Assembly: GCF_022213955.1 (NCBI RefSeq)
Contig: NZ_JAKNTW010000007.1
Coordinates: 186,001 to 250,000, forward strand
Origin: Dolomitihabitans soli
GTDB taxonomy: Bacteria > Actinomycetota > Actinomycetes > Streptosporangiales > Streptosporangiaceae
DNA: 64,000 nt
Reading direction: 5' to 3'
In this document: positions 16,807-25,292 of the stretch, piece after piece
Position numbering within the stretch: the first letter of the stretch is position 1
Layout of the letters: each line of letters begins with the position of its first letter
The notes under the pieces: generated by a model
What the model saw: only the letters and a program-made list of their open reading frames with translations
What the model was told of the DNA's origin: nothing
The model's database searches: none
Translations under genes and position numbers: made by a program

Positions 16807-17835
16807 TCAATTCTGCTGGAGCAGTTCCCGGACCGAGCCGACGATCTTCCGCAGCCGCTGTTCCGCGGTGAAGACCGCGGACTGGTCGAGCGTCACGCCG
16901 AGCAGGAAGTCGCCGTCGCCGCCCAGGAAGTGCAGGTACACGGCCCCCGCCTCGACGTCCAGGACCAGCCGCCGCGGCGGGCCGCCGATCAGCCGCTGTA
17001 CGGCCCGGCCGAGCTGGGCCAGCTCGGCCCGGAGATACTGGGAGATGCCCTCGTAGAGATCCCTGCGCCGGTTCGCCGAGATGCCGTAGAACCAGGGGCC
17101 CAGGTTCTCGCTGTCGAAGAGATCGGTGGAGCCGGCGAACCGCCACCCCTGGTAGAGGGCGACGTAGTGCAGGTCGTCCAGGCTCAGGTGGGATTCGAAC
17201 AACGCCCTCAGCAGTTCGAGGCGGACGTCCCGCGGCGCGGCGCCCTTGCGATGGCTGTAGACGCGGTCGCCGCCGCCGACGGCCACCACCTGGTGGTAGC
17301 CGCCCGGATCCTGGTCGGACAGCCGGTACACCTTGACGCGGAGGTCGCTCACCAGGAACGAGATCCGCTCGTCCATCACGTCCACGCTCTCCACGCCCGT
17401 GACGGACCCCACGACGTACTGCCCGGGGCGGACCCGCCCGCAGTGGACCGCGCCGTCCGGAGTCTCCAGGACGGTCCGCATCAGCTCGCCGCTCTGCAGC
17501 GCGTCCAGGGCCCGGCCGGAACGCTCCGTGCCGAGGATGAACTGGCGGAACGAGCGCGCGTAGGCCTCCCGGTCGGCCGGCCCCGCGCCGCGGCCGGAGA
17601 CACGGGGATCGTCCAGGACGTCCACGGTGAAGTCACGGAAACCCCGTTCGAAGTGCGCGAGGCAGTGCGGTCCGGACAGGTCCGCGAAAGCTCGGGCGCA
17701 GTGCCCGATCATCACGTTGTGCGACGGCGGCTGGGAGTGGTCCGCCCTGGTTATGACCAGGTGCTCGGCGAGCGGGTGGCCGCGTGCCTCCGGCGACGTC
17801 TCCCATGCGTTGCCCGAGACGCTCTCTGGAGCCAT
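16807..17835 (-). CDS. Unknown protein cotranscribed with the FxsT-like gene
   Basis: A 342-residue cytosolic protein with no confident family. The N-terminal ~25 residues are polar. The middle (about 30-260) is an alpha/beta region with LVITRADHS, the MIGHCARAFADL helix and LHYVALYQGWRFAGSTDLFD. The C-terminal ~75 residues (RAVQRLIGG, RLVLDVEAGAVYLHFLG, GVTLDQSAVF) have the length and strand order of a Roadblock/LC7-like domain, a weak assignment. It begins 21 bases after the FxsT-like stop, with a modest AAAGG ribosome site, so it is probably an operon partner. It may be an effector or adaptor of the TPR protein. Confidence 0.65.
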   Translation of the reverse strand: MAPESVSGNAWETSPEARGHPLAEHLVITRADHSQPPSHNVMIGHCARAFADLSGPHCLAHFERGFRDFTVDVLDDPRVSGRGAGPADREAYARSFRQFILGTERSGRALDALQSGELMRTVLETPDGAVHCGRVRPGQYVVGSVTGVESVDVMDERISFLVSDLRVKVYRLSDQDPGGYHQVVAVGGGDRVYSHRKGAAPRDVRLELLRALFESHLSLDDLHYVALYQGWRFAGSTDLFDSENLGPWFYGISANRRRDLYEGISQYLRAELAQLGRAVQRLIGGPPRRLVLDVEAGAVYLHFLGGDGDFLLGVTLDQSAVFTAEQRLRKIVGSVRELLQQN

Positions 17836-17856
17836 CTGCGTGCTGCCTTTCTACTG

Positions 17857-20800
17857 TCAGTAGCTCGGAATCTCGACGTCTATCGCTTTTCTCAGGTTCT
17901 CATCGCCGGACTGGGTGATCTGAATGTTCGCGGCGACCGTCAGCGTATTCGGGTGCTCGGGGCCGAAAAGGGTGTTCAGCCCGCCGAGTGCCTGTTGTTC
18001 CAGGGTGAGCGCCTCCACGCGGCGGTCGAGCCTGGCGAGCGTGCCCGCGTGGTTGGCGGTCGCCGCCAGCGACAGCGGGTGCAGCGGGCCGAGCCGGTCC
18101 AGCAGCGCGGTCATGGCCCGCTCGCCGTGCCCGGCCGCCGCCGCGGGGTCGCCCGCCGCACGGAGGTAGACGCCGAGGTTCATCCGGCAGATGTGTGCGA
18201 ACGGGTGATCGGGACCCATCTCACGTTCGAAGTCGGCGAGTGTCCTGCGTCCTCCTTCGGCGGCCTCGTGGAACTCGCGCAACGCGTAGTGGTCGGCGTC
18301 CAGGCTCACCGCGCAACTCATCGTGACGATGTTCGCCGGGCCGTACCCGGCCGTGAGCGCCGCGTGGGTCTGCCGGTCACGGTCGAGCAGCGTGACCAGG
18401 CGGCCCAGCCGCCGATCCGTGATCGCGAGCCCGAGCTGCGCCATCGGCAGCTCGATCCCGCTGGACCGCTCCAGATAGGTCAGCCGCTGCACGGCCTCCT
18501 TCAGCAGCTCGCGGGACCGGTCGAGCTCGCCGAGCTCCCGCAGGTAGTAGGCGATGTTGCAGGCCGTGCCCCAGGCGTGCCTGTCGTCCTTGCCGTAGAG
18601 GTCGGTGCGCCGTCTGAAGCGGTCCTCGGCGACCCTGAGCGCGTCGCCGAGGTGACCCATCAGGGCCGCGGACACGGCGTAGTTGTTCATCGCCCGGCCC
18701 GTCTGCGGATGGTTGGCGCCGAACAGCGCCCGCAGGCCCTGGAGCGCGGCGTCGGAGCGGTCGTGGGCCAGCTCGAACTCGCCCGTCGCCCGCAGCCCGG
18801 CGGCGTGCACCCCGGTGCCTTCGAGCACCATCGGATGCCTCGTGCCCAGCTCCCTGGTCAACCCGGGCATCGCGGCCTCCGACAGCTCGACGACCTTCCT
18901 GCCGTCACCGAGCCGGAGATGCATCCGGGCCATCACCATGAGGAGTTCCTCACGCACGGTCCCCGGGTTCAGGGCCCACTCGCTGTCGGGCTTGCCGGTC
19001 AGCTCGTACGCCTGCTCCGCCAGCCGGCCCGCGCGTTCGAAGGCGCTGCGGTGGCCGGCGGAGAGCAGGAAGCGGAGCTGGTCGAGCACCCAGTGGCGGA
19101 CCTGGGGCGAGGCCGGGGAAACGATGTTCCCCGACGGCTCCAGGTGCCGGTCGAGCTCCACCATCGCCGCCCGGGCCGACTCGTCCATCCCCTCGAAGTA
19201 ACGGGGAGCCCAGGCCGCCAGCGCGCGGGAGACCGATGTGCGGCGCGTGTCGAAGGTCTGCGCGCGGCGCATCCGCCCGCGCAGGACGTCCTGGATCGCC
19301 CGGTGCATCCGCACCGGGTGGGTGGGCCTGCCGAGCTCCGCCTGGATCAGCGCGTACCCGGCGGCCTCACGGACGGCCGCGTCGATCAGCGTCGGCTCGA
19401 TCGTCGCCGCCTCGCCGGCCTGCTGGGCCCGCTCGATCTCGCGGATCATGGGAGGCGACCGCAGCAGGGCGAGACCGATTCCCCGCGGCGACAGGAACGC
19501 GCACGCCTCCACCAGCCACGGCCCGGCCCGGCCCGCCGCTCCGGCGATCAGCTTCTGTAACGCGAGCTCCACCATGACGCCGTAGATCTGGGAATCGTCC
19601 CGGGGGGTTCCGGCATGCGCACGCGGAGCCCTGGCGAAGAGAGTGGTGAAGGCGGTCACCGTGTCGTCGCCCGAGTCGGCGGTCGCCGATCCGCGCGCCG
19701 CGCCGGACTCCCCGAGTTCTCGCGCCAGCCACGCGCCGGCCAGGTCGACCGCCAGCGGGAGCCGGCCGGTCGTCTCCACCACCGCGGTGGCGGCCGGCCC
19801 GGTGACCCACGGCGCCCGGGTGCGGAGCAGCCCGGCGGCCTCCGCGACGTCCATCGGCCCCAGCTCGATCGGCCGGAAACCGGCGAGCAGCCCGCTCTCC
19901 CTGGTGGTGGCCAGCACATGCCCGGTGCAGGCCGACTCCTGGGCGGGGATCGGGATCAGGTCGGCCACGGCGCTCGCGTCGGTCACGTCGTCGCAGATCA
20001 GCAGCCAGCGTGGCACCTGACCCGAGACCAGATGGGCCTGCACGGCGGAGAGGGGGTCACCGCCGGGCGGCAGGCGGAGCCGCTCGGCCAGCAGCACGAG
20101 GCCGGTGCCGATCGCGTCCGCGCCGGAGCCGTCCAGCCACCAGACCAGGTCATAGGCGGGCAGGAACCGGGTGGCGTACTCCAGCGCCGCCTGCGTCTTG
20201 CCGATGCCCCCCGAACCGGTGAGCACGGCCCGCCCGCTGTTGTTCGGCCCGAGTACGGCGCGCAGGCCGTCGAGGACGGGGTCGCGGCCGAGGAAGGGGC
20301 GCTCGCGGGACGGCAGTGCGACGACGGCGGGCGGGACGCCGGGGAAACGGGCGGTGCCGGCCCGCCAGGGCACGGGGACCGGCCCGGCGCCGAGCGTCGA
20401 ACGGAGCGCACCGAAGGCGTCCTCCTCGCTCAGCCCGGTCAGATCGAGCACCTCGTGCCCGCTCAGGCCGACGGTCGCGCGGTCGCTCCGGCCGGGTGTC
20501 TCGGCCGCTTTCCCGCCGGGCGTGCCCGGTGTCCCGTGGCCGCCCGGATCCGCCGCCCCGACCTTCACCACGACGGCGCCGGTCAGGCGGTCCAACCGGC
20601 GCAGGGACGGCTCGTCGAGGTCGCCGGGGGACAGCACGAGGATGCGGTGCCCGGTCGCGGGGGGCAGGCTGCCCAGACGGTCCTGCGTCACCAGGTCGGC
20701 GCGCGTGCCGTACCGGGTGCTCTGGGCGGCGAGCCATTCGGCCCAGGCGCGGCGGCGCGGCGCGTGCACGATCGACACCCGGCGGAGCGGGGTGACCCGG

Positions 20801-21513
20801 CCCTCGGTGAGCACTCCGGCGAGCCGCTCGCACGAGTCGCGCAGCCCGCCGGCCCAACCGGGCGGCTCGCGGAGCACCGCGAGCGTCTCGGACACCGAGT
20901 ACTCCGCCCGGTAGGGGATCTCCAGGCCCGGTCTGAGCGCGCCGAAACGCGTCCGTGCCAGGGTTCTGGCCTGTTCGAGGCCGCTGCCGCCCGCGAGGTC
21001 GACCCGCATGGCGAGGGGCACGATGACGGGATGGGCCGCGGCGGCCTCGTGGAGCAGGACGATCTCCGCGGCGGCCTCCTCGACCGACCTGGGGGACATG
21101 GAGTAGCACAGCACGACCGTGTCGGCCACGGCGGCGACGAACTCCCGGCCCCCTGCCGCGGGGCCGTCCAGCATGACGTAGTCGTACGCGGCCAGTTCCG
21201 CGCGCAGCCGGGCGGGGTCCTCGTCGCCTTCGGCCGCCGGCCGCGCGACGTCGACGCTCCCCCGCATGCCCAGGTCCAGCCGCACCGCGCCGGCCGGGCC
21301 GTCCCCCGGAACAGCCCCGGCGGGGAGGAATCCGTCGAGGTAGGAGAGGGCACTGGGGGTGCCGGGGGCGGCGTCGAACACGAGCACGCGATGCCCGTCG
21401 GCCGCGAGGAGCAGGGCGACGTTGCACAGTGTGGTGGTACGGCCCACACCGTCTCTGCGGGAGTGCCACGCGATGACGGTGGCCGGAGTGGGAACCGGGG
21501 ATACGTCGCCCAT
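17857..21513 (-). CDS. fxsT: FxSxx-COOH-system TPR protein (MinD-like / TIR-like / NB-ARC / TPR)
   Basis: A 1,218-residue STAND-type protein. Order: MinD/ParA-like domain (1-240) with a deviant Walker A, RRDGVGRTT, where both signature lysines are Arg; TIR-like domain (about 245-320, RVSIVHAPRRRAWAEWL); NB-ARC ATPase (about 400-640) with intact P-loop TGSGGIGKT at 432-440 and Walker B RWLLICDD; winged-helix/helical region; then tetratricopeptide repeats to the end, several with the FGxxHP(x)TL signature of Fxs TPR proteins. The ATG at MGDVSP has GGAG upstream; the upstream GTG has its ribosome site too far away. It follows the short precursor gene on the same strand. Proteins of this kind accompany FxSxx-COOH RiPP loci; their biochemical role is not established. 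Confidence 0.85.
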   Translation of the reverse strand: MGDVSPVPTPATVIAWHSRRDGVGRTTTLCNVALLLAADGHRVLVFDAAPGTPSALSYLDGFLPAGAVPGDGPAGAVRLDLGMRGSVDVARPAAEGDEDPARLRAELAAYDYVMLDGPAAGGREFVAAVADTVVLCYSMSPRSVEEAAAEIVLLHEAAAAHPVIVPLAMRVDLAGGSGLEQARTLARTRFGALRPGLEIPYRAEYSVSETLAVLREPPGWAGGLRDSCERLAGVLTEGRVTPLRRVSIVHAPRRRAWAEWLAAQSTRYGTRADLVTQDRLGSLPPATGHRILVLSPGDLDEPSLRRLDRLTGAVVVKVGAADPGGHGTPGTPGGKAAETPGRSDRATVGLSGHEVLDLTGLSEEDAFGALRSTLGAGPVPVPWRAGTARFPGVPPAVVALPSRERPFLGRDPVLDGLRAVLGPNNSGRAVLTGSGGIGKTQAALEYATRFLPAYDLVWWLDGSGADAIGTGLVLLAERLRLPPGGDPLSAVQAHLVSGQVPRWLLICDDVTDASAVADLIPIPAQESACTGHVLATTRESGLLAGFRPIELGPMDVAEAAGLLRTRAPWVTGPAATAVVETTGRLPLAVDLAGAWLARELGESGAARGSATADSGDDTVTAFTTLFARAPRAHAGTPRDDSQIYGVMVELALQKLIAGAAGRAGPWLVEACAFLSPRGIGLALLRSPPMIREIERAQQAGEAATIEPTLIDAAVREAAGYALIQAELGRPTHPVRMHRAIQDVLRGRMRRAQTFDTRRTSVSRALAAWAPRYFEGMDESARAAMVELDRHLEPSGNIVSPASPQVRHWVLDQLRFLLSAGHRSAFERAGRLAEQAYELTGKPDSEWALNPGTVREELLMVMARMHLRLGDGRKVVELSEAAMPGLTRELGTRHPMVLEGTGVHAAGLRATGEFELAHDRSDAALQGLRALFGANHPQTGRAMNNYAVSAALMGHLGDALRVAEDRFRRRTDLYGKDDRHAWGTACNIAYYLRELGELDRSRELLKEAVQRLTYLERSSGIELPMAQLGLAITDRRLGRLVTLLDRDRQTHAALTAGYGPANIVTMSCAVSLDADHYALREFHEAAEGGRRTLADFEREMGPDHPFAHICRMNLGVYLRAAGDPAAAAGHGERAMTALLDRLGPLHPLSLAATANHAGTLARLDRRVEALTLEQQALGGLNTLFGPEHPNTLTVAANIQITQSGDENLRKAIDVEIPSY

Positions 21514-21601
21514 TGCGCTCCGTTTCGCTGTCGCCACGCCTGTGACAGATCCTCCCGTGCGATCCGGAAGATATCCAGTGGCTGCACACGAGAGGGTTGG
21601 A

Positions 21602-21607
21602 AGTATA
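21602..21607 (-). promoter_or_regulatory. Candidate -10 box of the FxsT-like gene
   Basis: Minus-strand TATACT about 90 bases before the ATG, with TTTTTG 17 bases further upstream as a weak -35. This would allow transcription separate from the precursor gene. Confidence 0.4.
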
Positions 21608-21682
21608 GATGCGATGAAACATCACAAAAAGGTCGCGCACCGTTATTCAGCCCGAACACCTGGCCTCTTCACCATAATGGTG

Positions 21683-21853
21683 TCACGTGCTGTCCTGATG
21701 GCCCACCCAGCGGGGTTCCGCATTGCCGTCGACCTCCACCAGACGCCGCAGCGCCCGCGCGAGCGCCTCGGAGGGCAGTGCGTCGAGTTCGCCGGGCCTC
21801 AGTTTGGACAGGTCGACCAGTTCGGCGACGAGATCGTCGCGTTCGTCCTCCAT
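21683..21853 (-). CDS. Putative RiPP precursor peptide, FxsA-like leader with HQDST C-terminus
   Basis: A 56-residue peptide. The leader (LVDLSKLRPGELDALPSEALARALRRLVE) has the DLsxLsLxxLxxLxxxxLaxalRR pattern of FxSxx-COOH precursors. The C-terminus, however, is WVGHQDST and lacks the F-x-S motif. Trp49 or His52 could be the aromatic member of a three-residue cyclophane (W-V-G or H-Q-D), and Asp54 is a possible hydroxylation site; this is inference. It is encoded opposite the radical SAM gene and before the FxsT-like gene. The frame extends upstream, but this ATG gives the usual precursor length; its ribosome site (GGAGG, 13 bases away) is weak. Confidence 0.72.
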   Translation of the reverse strand: MEDERDDLVAELVDLSKLRPGELDALPSEALARALRRLVEVDGNAEPRWVGHQDST

Positions 21854-21993
21854 CGCGGTCCGCCCGCCTCCGTGTCGGCACTCGCCCGTGTGCCCGCCGC
21901 CCACGCCGTGTCCGATCGGCGCCGGCGGGTCGCCTGGCCGCGTGCGAGCACCGGGGCGCGACCACCGTTTACATGATACGAAAGCGCGATCTG

Positions 21994-22022
21994 TTGACAA
22001 CCCGTAATCCTCTGGTTTTCGT
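21994..22022 (+). promoter_or_regulatory. Candidate promoter of the radical SAM/HExxH genes
   Basis: A consensus TTGACA -35 at 21994-21999 with TTTCGT 17 bases downstream as a poor -10. The perfect -35 in a 246-base divergent region is the main support. Confidence 0.45.
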
Positions 22023-22099
22023 TGTAGAGCGGATTGCCGCCCTATTTCGGGGAGGACGACGCTTTCCCGGTGTGTGCACGGCTCTTACCAGGAGGGTCC

Positions 22100-23338
22100 T
22101 TGAATATCGGTCATAATCGATCGGACGGGGAAGCCGAACCGGAATGGCCGGACAATCTAGACATCTCAGCCCTGCTGGCGGACGGCTGGCAGCCCTTCCC
22201 TTTTCGGGAATTCGTCCTCAAGGTGCACGGCCGGTGCGACCTCGCCTGCGACTACTGCTACGTCTACCGCTTCGCCGACCAGCGCTGGCGTGACCTCCCC
22301 CGGGCCATGTCACCCGCGGTGACCGAACTGGCCGCCGCCCGCATCGCCGAGCACGCCCGGCTGCACAGACTGGATCGCGTCCGGGTCGTGCTGCACGGCG
22401 GCGAGCCGCTCCTGTGCCCGCCCGACGACCTCGCCCGCACCGTGACCGCGATCCGGCGGGCCGCCGGCGACGGCACCCGAGTCGAGGTGAGCGTCCAGAC
22501 CAACGGCCTGCGCCTCGGCGACGCCTACCTCGACCGGTTCGACCGGCTCGGCGTCACCGTCGGGATCAGCCTCGACGGCGACGCCGCCACCCATGACCGG
22601 CACCGCCGCACCGCGCGGGGCGCCGGCAGCCACACCGCCGTGACCCGCGCGGTGCGGCGGCTGGGCTCCCCCCGCTACCGGCACCTGTACGGCGGGCTGC
22701 TGTGCGTGGTCGACCCCCGTTCCGACCCGGCCGCCGTCTACCGGGCGTTGCTCGACCTCGAACCTCCCATGATCGACTTCCTGCTTCCGCACGGGCACTG
22801 GTCGAGCCCGCCGCCCGCCCGCCTCGCGGACGACCCGGCCACGCCGTACGCGGACTGGCTGATCACGATCTTCGACCTCTGGTACGGCGCGGCCCGCACG
22901 CCCGCGCGCGTGCGGATGTTCGACAACCTCCTGGAGTTGCTGCTCGGCGGCACGTCGGCGGTCCAGGGCGCCGGGCTGGCCCCCGTCCAGACCGTCGTGG
23001 TGGAGACCGACGGCGGCATCGAGCAGGGCGACGTCCTGAAGACCTCCCGGGGGAGCGTGCGGCGGAGCCGTCTCAACGTCGCCGCCGATCCGTTCGACCG
23101 GGCGCTGCTCCGCCCGCAGATCGTCGCCCAGCAGCTCGGCCCCGCCGCGCTCGCGCCGCCGTGCCGGGCCTGCACGCTGCGCCGTGCCTGCGGCGGAGGG
23201 CAGTACGCCCACCGGTACCGGGCAGGCGCCGGCTTCGCCAACGCCTCCGTCTACTGCCCCGACCTCTACCGGCTGATCAGCCATGTCAGGCGGCGGGTGC
23301 GGGCCGATCTGGTCGCCCTGAAGGGCGTCGCCCGGTGA
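22100..23338 (+). CDS. fxsB: FxsB-family radical SAM/SPASM cyclophane-forming peptide maturase
   Basis: A 412-residue radical SAM enzyme expected to crosslink an aromatic side chain of the precursor. The cluster motif C46xxxC50xxC53 (RCDLACDYCYVYRFADQRW) is the FxsB-type form. HGGEPLL follows near residue 120. A C-terminal Cys-rich segment (PCRACTLRRACGGGQYAHR ... VYC) would bind auxiliary cluster(s). The N-terminal WPDNLDISALLADGW segment fits FxsB proteins. Start chosen at TTG, with AGGAGG four bases upstream; an earlier TTG at 22034 and a GTG at 22070 have poorer sites. It overlaps the next gene by four bases (GTGA). Confidence 0.88.
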   Translation: MNIGHNRSDGEAEPEWPDNLDISALLADGWQPFPFREFVLKVHGRCDLACDYCYVYRFADQRWRDLPRAMSPAVTELAAARIAEHARLHRLDRVRVVLHGGEPLLCPPDDLARTVTAIRRAAGDGTRVEVSVQTNGLRLGDAYLDRFDRLGVTVGISLDGDAATHDRHRRTARGAGSHTAVTRAVRRLGSPRYRHLYGGLLCVVDPRSDPAAVYRALLDLEPPMIDFLLPHGHWSSPPPARLADDPATPYADWLITIFDLWYGAARTPARVRMFDNLLELLLGGTSAVQGAGLAPVQTVVVETDGGIEQGDVLKTSRGSVRRSRLNVAADPFDRALLRPQIVAQQLGPAALAPPCRACTLRRACGGGQYAHRYRAGAGFANASVYCPDLYRLISHVRRRVRADLVALKGVAR

Positions 23339-24606
23339 CCCCGAGCCCGCACACGCTGCCGGCCGGCCTGTTCCGCGACCTGTCCAGAGGAGGCGGCGGC
23401 GCCGAGGCCGTCCACGCGCTCGCCGCGGTCGAACGCAGCAAGCACCTGCTGCTCCTGCACGGGCTGATGGCGGAGAGCGCCCGCCTCGGCGGCCCGGCCG
23501 CCGAGGCCGCCGAGGTGGGATACGACCACGTCAGGCGGCTCGGCCGCGCCGCGCCACGGGCGGCGGAGCACGTGGTGCGCTACCCGGCCGTCGGCCTGTG
23601 GGCGCTCACCACGCTCCGCTCGCTGCGCGCCGGCGACCTGGCGGGCGCCCGGCCCGAACGGATGGCGGCACTCGCGCTCGCCATCTGCGTCCACGCCCGG
23701 GAGGACCTCACCCTGACGTTGTTCAGCGAACGTGGCAGGGTCACCGTCCCTTCCGTCGGAGGGCTGTGGCTGCCCGGCGCGCCGGACCGCACCCCCGTCG
23801 CCGTCCGGGCCCGCGAGGGTCGGGTCGAGGTCGCCGGGGACGCACCCGGCCGGCGGGCGTGGCGGGGGGTGCGGAGATGGCGGTTCGGCCCCGGGCCGGG
23901 GCAGTGGCGGGTCGCCCTCGACGACGTCGATCCCTACCGGTTCCCGCGCGAGGCCGGCCGACGGCCCAGGCTGGACCGGGCCGAACTGGCCAGGCTGCGC
24001 GACCGGCTGGACGCGGGCTGGGGCATCCTGGCCGAGGGCCACGCGGAGGCCGCCGAGGAGGTGCGCGCCGCCGTCACCATGCTGACCCCGATCATGCCCA
24101 AGGTCTCCGGGGGCGCGAGCGCCAGCGCCGGCGCCGCCTTCGGGTGTGTGGCGCTGTCCACCCCCGGCGACGCGGCGGTGGCGGCCGTGACGCTGGTCCA
24201 CGAGACCCAGCACCTGAAGCTCAACGCCCTGATGACGATGTTCGACCTGGCCGAGCCCGCACCGGGCGAGCTCTACTACGCCCCGTGGCGGCCCGATCCC
24301 CGGCCCTTCACCGCCCTCTTCCACGGCGCGTACGCCCACCTGGGCGTGACCGCCTTCTGGCGACGCAGGCTCGGGCACGATCCGGCGGCCGCCGCCCGGT
24401 TCGCCCTCTGGCGGCGGGTGACGCTCGACGCGGTACGCCGGCTGCTGGCCGCCGGCCGCTTCACGCACACGGGACGGCTGTTCGCGCAGGGCATGCTGGA
24501 GGTCCTCGAAGACTGGGGCGGCGAACCGGTCCCCGCCGAGGCCCGCTCCTGGGCCAGGGCGACGGCGGAACGGCACCGTGCCCGGTGGCTGGCCCGGCAC
24601 GCCTGA
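23335..24606 (+). CDS. HExxH-type putative peptide beta-hydroxylase (aKG-HExxH family)
   Basis: A 423-residue protein of the HExxH putative peptide-modification family, known partners of radical SAM RiPP enzymes. The motif H289-E-T-Q-H293 (TLVHETQHLKLNALM) gives two His metal ligands. Downstream Glu/Asp/His residues (ELYYAPWRPDPRP, LFHGAYAHLGV) complete the family pattern. Members act as Fe(II)/2-oxoglutarate oxygenases that hydroxylate a beta carbon, often of Asp. Asp54 of the candidate precursor is therefore a plausible target. GTG start overlaps the radical SAM stop, so both are made together. A protease-like role is less likely because the context is RiPP maturation. Confidence 0.82.
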   Translation: MTPSPHTLPAGLFRDLSRGGGGAEAVHALAAVERSKHLLLLHGLMAESARLGGPAAEAAEVGYDHVRRLGRAAPRAAEHVVRYPAVGLWALTTLRSLRAGDLAGARPERMAALALAICVHAREDLTLTLFSERGRVTVPSVGGLWLPGAPDRTPVAVRAREGRVEVAGDAPGRRAWRGVRRWRFGPGPGQWRVALDDVDPYRFPREAGRRPRLDRAELARLRDRLDAGWGILAEGHAEAAEEVRAAVTMLTPIMPKVSGGASASAGAAFGCVALSTPGDAAVAAVTLVHETQHLKLNALMTMFDLAEPAPGELYYAPWRPDPRPFTALFHGAYAHLGVTAFWRRRLGHDPAAAARFALWRRVTLDAVRRLLAAGRFTHTGRLFAQGMLEVLEDWGGEPVPAEARSWARATAERHRARWLARHA

Positions 24607-24716
24607 CCACACACCTGGCGTGACGGTGCCGAACTCGGCCCGCACTCTGAAGACGGCCACGGCCCGAGACGAACCCGGAGGCCTACCCGCCACCCGGGCC
24701 GTACGGCAGGCTCGCC

Positions 24717-24896
24717 GCGCCGGTGAGCCTGCCGGCCTCCTGGCGGGCCGCCGCGCCGGTGAGCCTGCCGGCCTCCCAGCGGGCCGCCGCGCCGGTGAGC
24801 CTGCCGGCCTCCCAGCGGGCCGCCGCGCCGGTGAGCCTGCCGGCCTCCCAGCGGGCCGCCGCGCCGGTGAGCCTGCCGGCCTCCCAGCGGGCCGCC
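24717..24896. repeat. 36-bp minisatellite, five copies
   Basis: Five contiguous 36-bp units starting GCGCCGGTGAGCCTGC at 24717, 24753, 24789, 24825 and 24861. Only the first differs (CTCCTGG for CTCCCAG). All frames stay open through it, as expected of a G/C-rich multiple-of-three repeat. No spacer is present, and no ribosome site or family signature supports a gene. Confidence 0.93.
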
Positions 24897-25091
24897 GCGG
24901 AAAGTGCGCGACGGCTGGCAGGCGGCGGCGCCTGCCGTACGGCCCCGGACGTGTAACTTTCAGCCGCGGCGGTGGCGGCCCGCAGGTCGTTGACCGCGAT
25001 CCTTGCCGGCGGCGAATCGAGTCTTGACATGGGCGGTGGCCCCGCCGACACTCTGGGCCATGTGACATGTCACCTGATCCCGCCGCAGAAC
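24897..25091. other. Intergenic region without a recognised gene
   Basis: Together with 24607-24716, this fills the gap around the minisatellite after the HExxH gene. No conserved protein, RNA or strong terminator was recognised. Confidence 0.45.
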
Positions 25092-25103
25092 GTTAGCGCT
25101 AAC
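25092..25103. promoter_or_regulatory. LacI-family-type operator GTTAGCGCTAAC
   Basis: A perfect 12-bp palindrome with the central CG step typical of LacI-family operators controlling secreted glycosidases in actinobacteria. The nearest downstream intact gene is the secreted metalloprotease at 25468. No LacI gene is in the window. Confidence 0.65.
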
Positions 25104-25292
25104 AATGGCTGCAGAGGTGTCGTCGTTGGTGGTCACGGCCCGGAGCGCGGCTGGAGCAGGTGGCGCGATCACGAGGATCAGGCCGAGGCCGTCTCACCGC
25201 CGACCCGCCGCGCCGGTCGCAGGTGACACCGGCCTCCGGCCGCGCCACACACCCGCGACCGTCACAGTCGCCCGATCACCGGAGGAACCCGA

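Noticed and set aside
16795..19560. A 900-codon open frame antisense to the FxsT-like gene
   Set aside because: Low-complexity Arg/Gly/Val composition with no family match; typical antisense shadow of high-G+C coding sequence.
22034..22099. Earlier TTG/GTG starts for the radical SAM gene
   Set aside because: Ribosome sites are badly placed; the TTG at 22100 follows AGGAGG and matches the expected N-terminus.
24717..24896. Possible CRISPR array
   Set aside because: Repeats are directly adjacent with no spacers and no cas genes nearby.
24578..25027. Open frames reading through the 36-bp minisatellite on both strands
   Set aside because: All frames are open because the unit is G/C-rich and a multiple of three; no start signals or homology.
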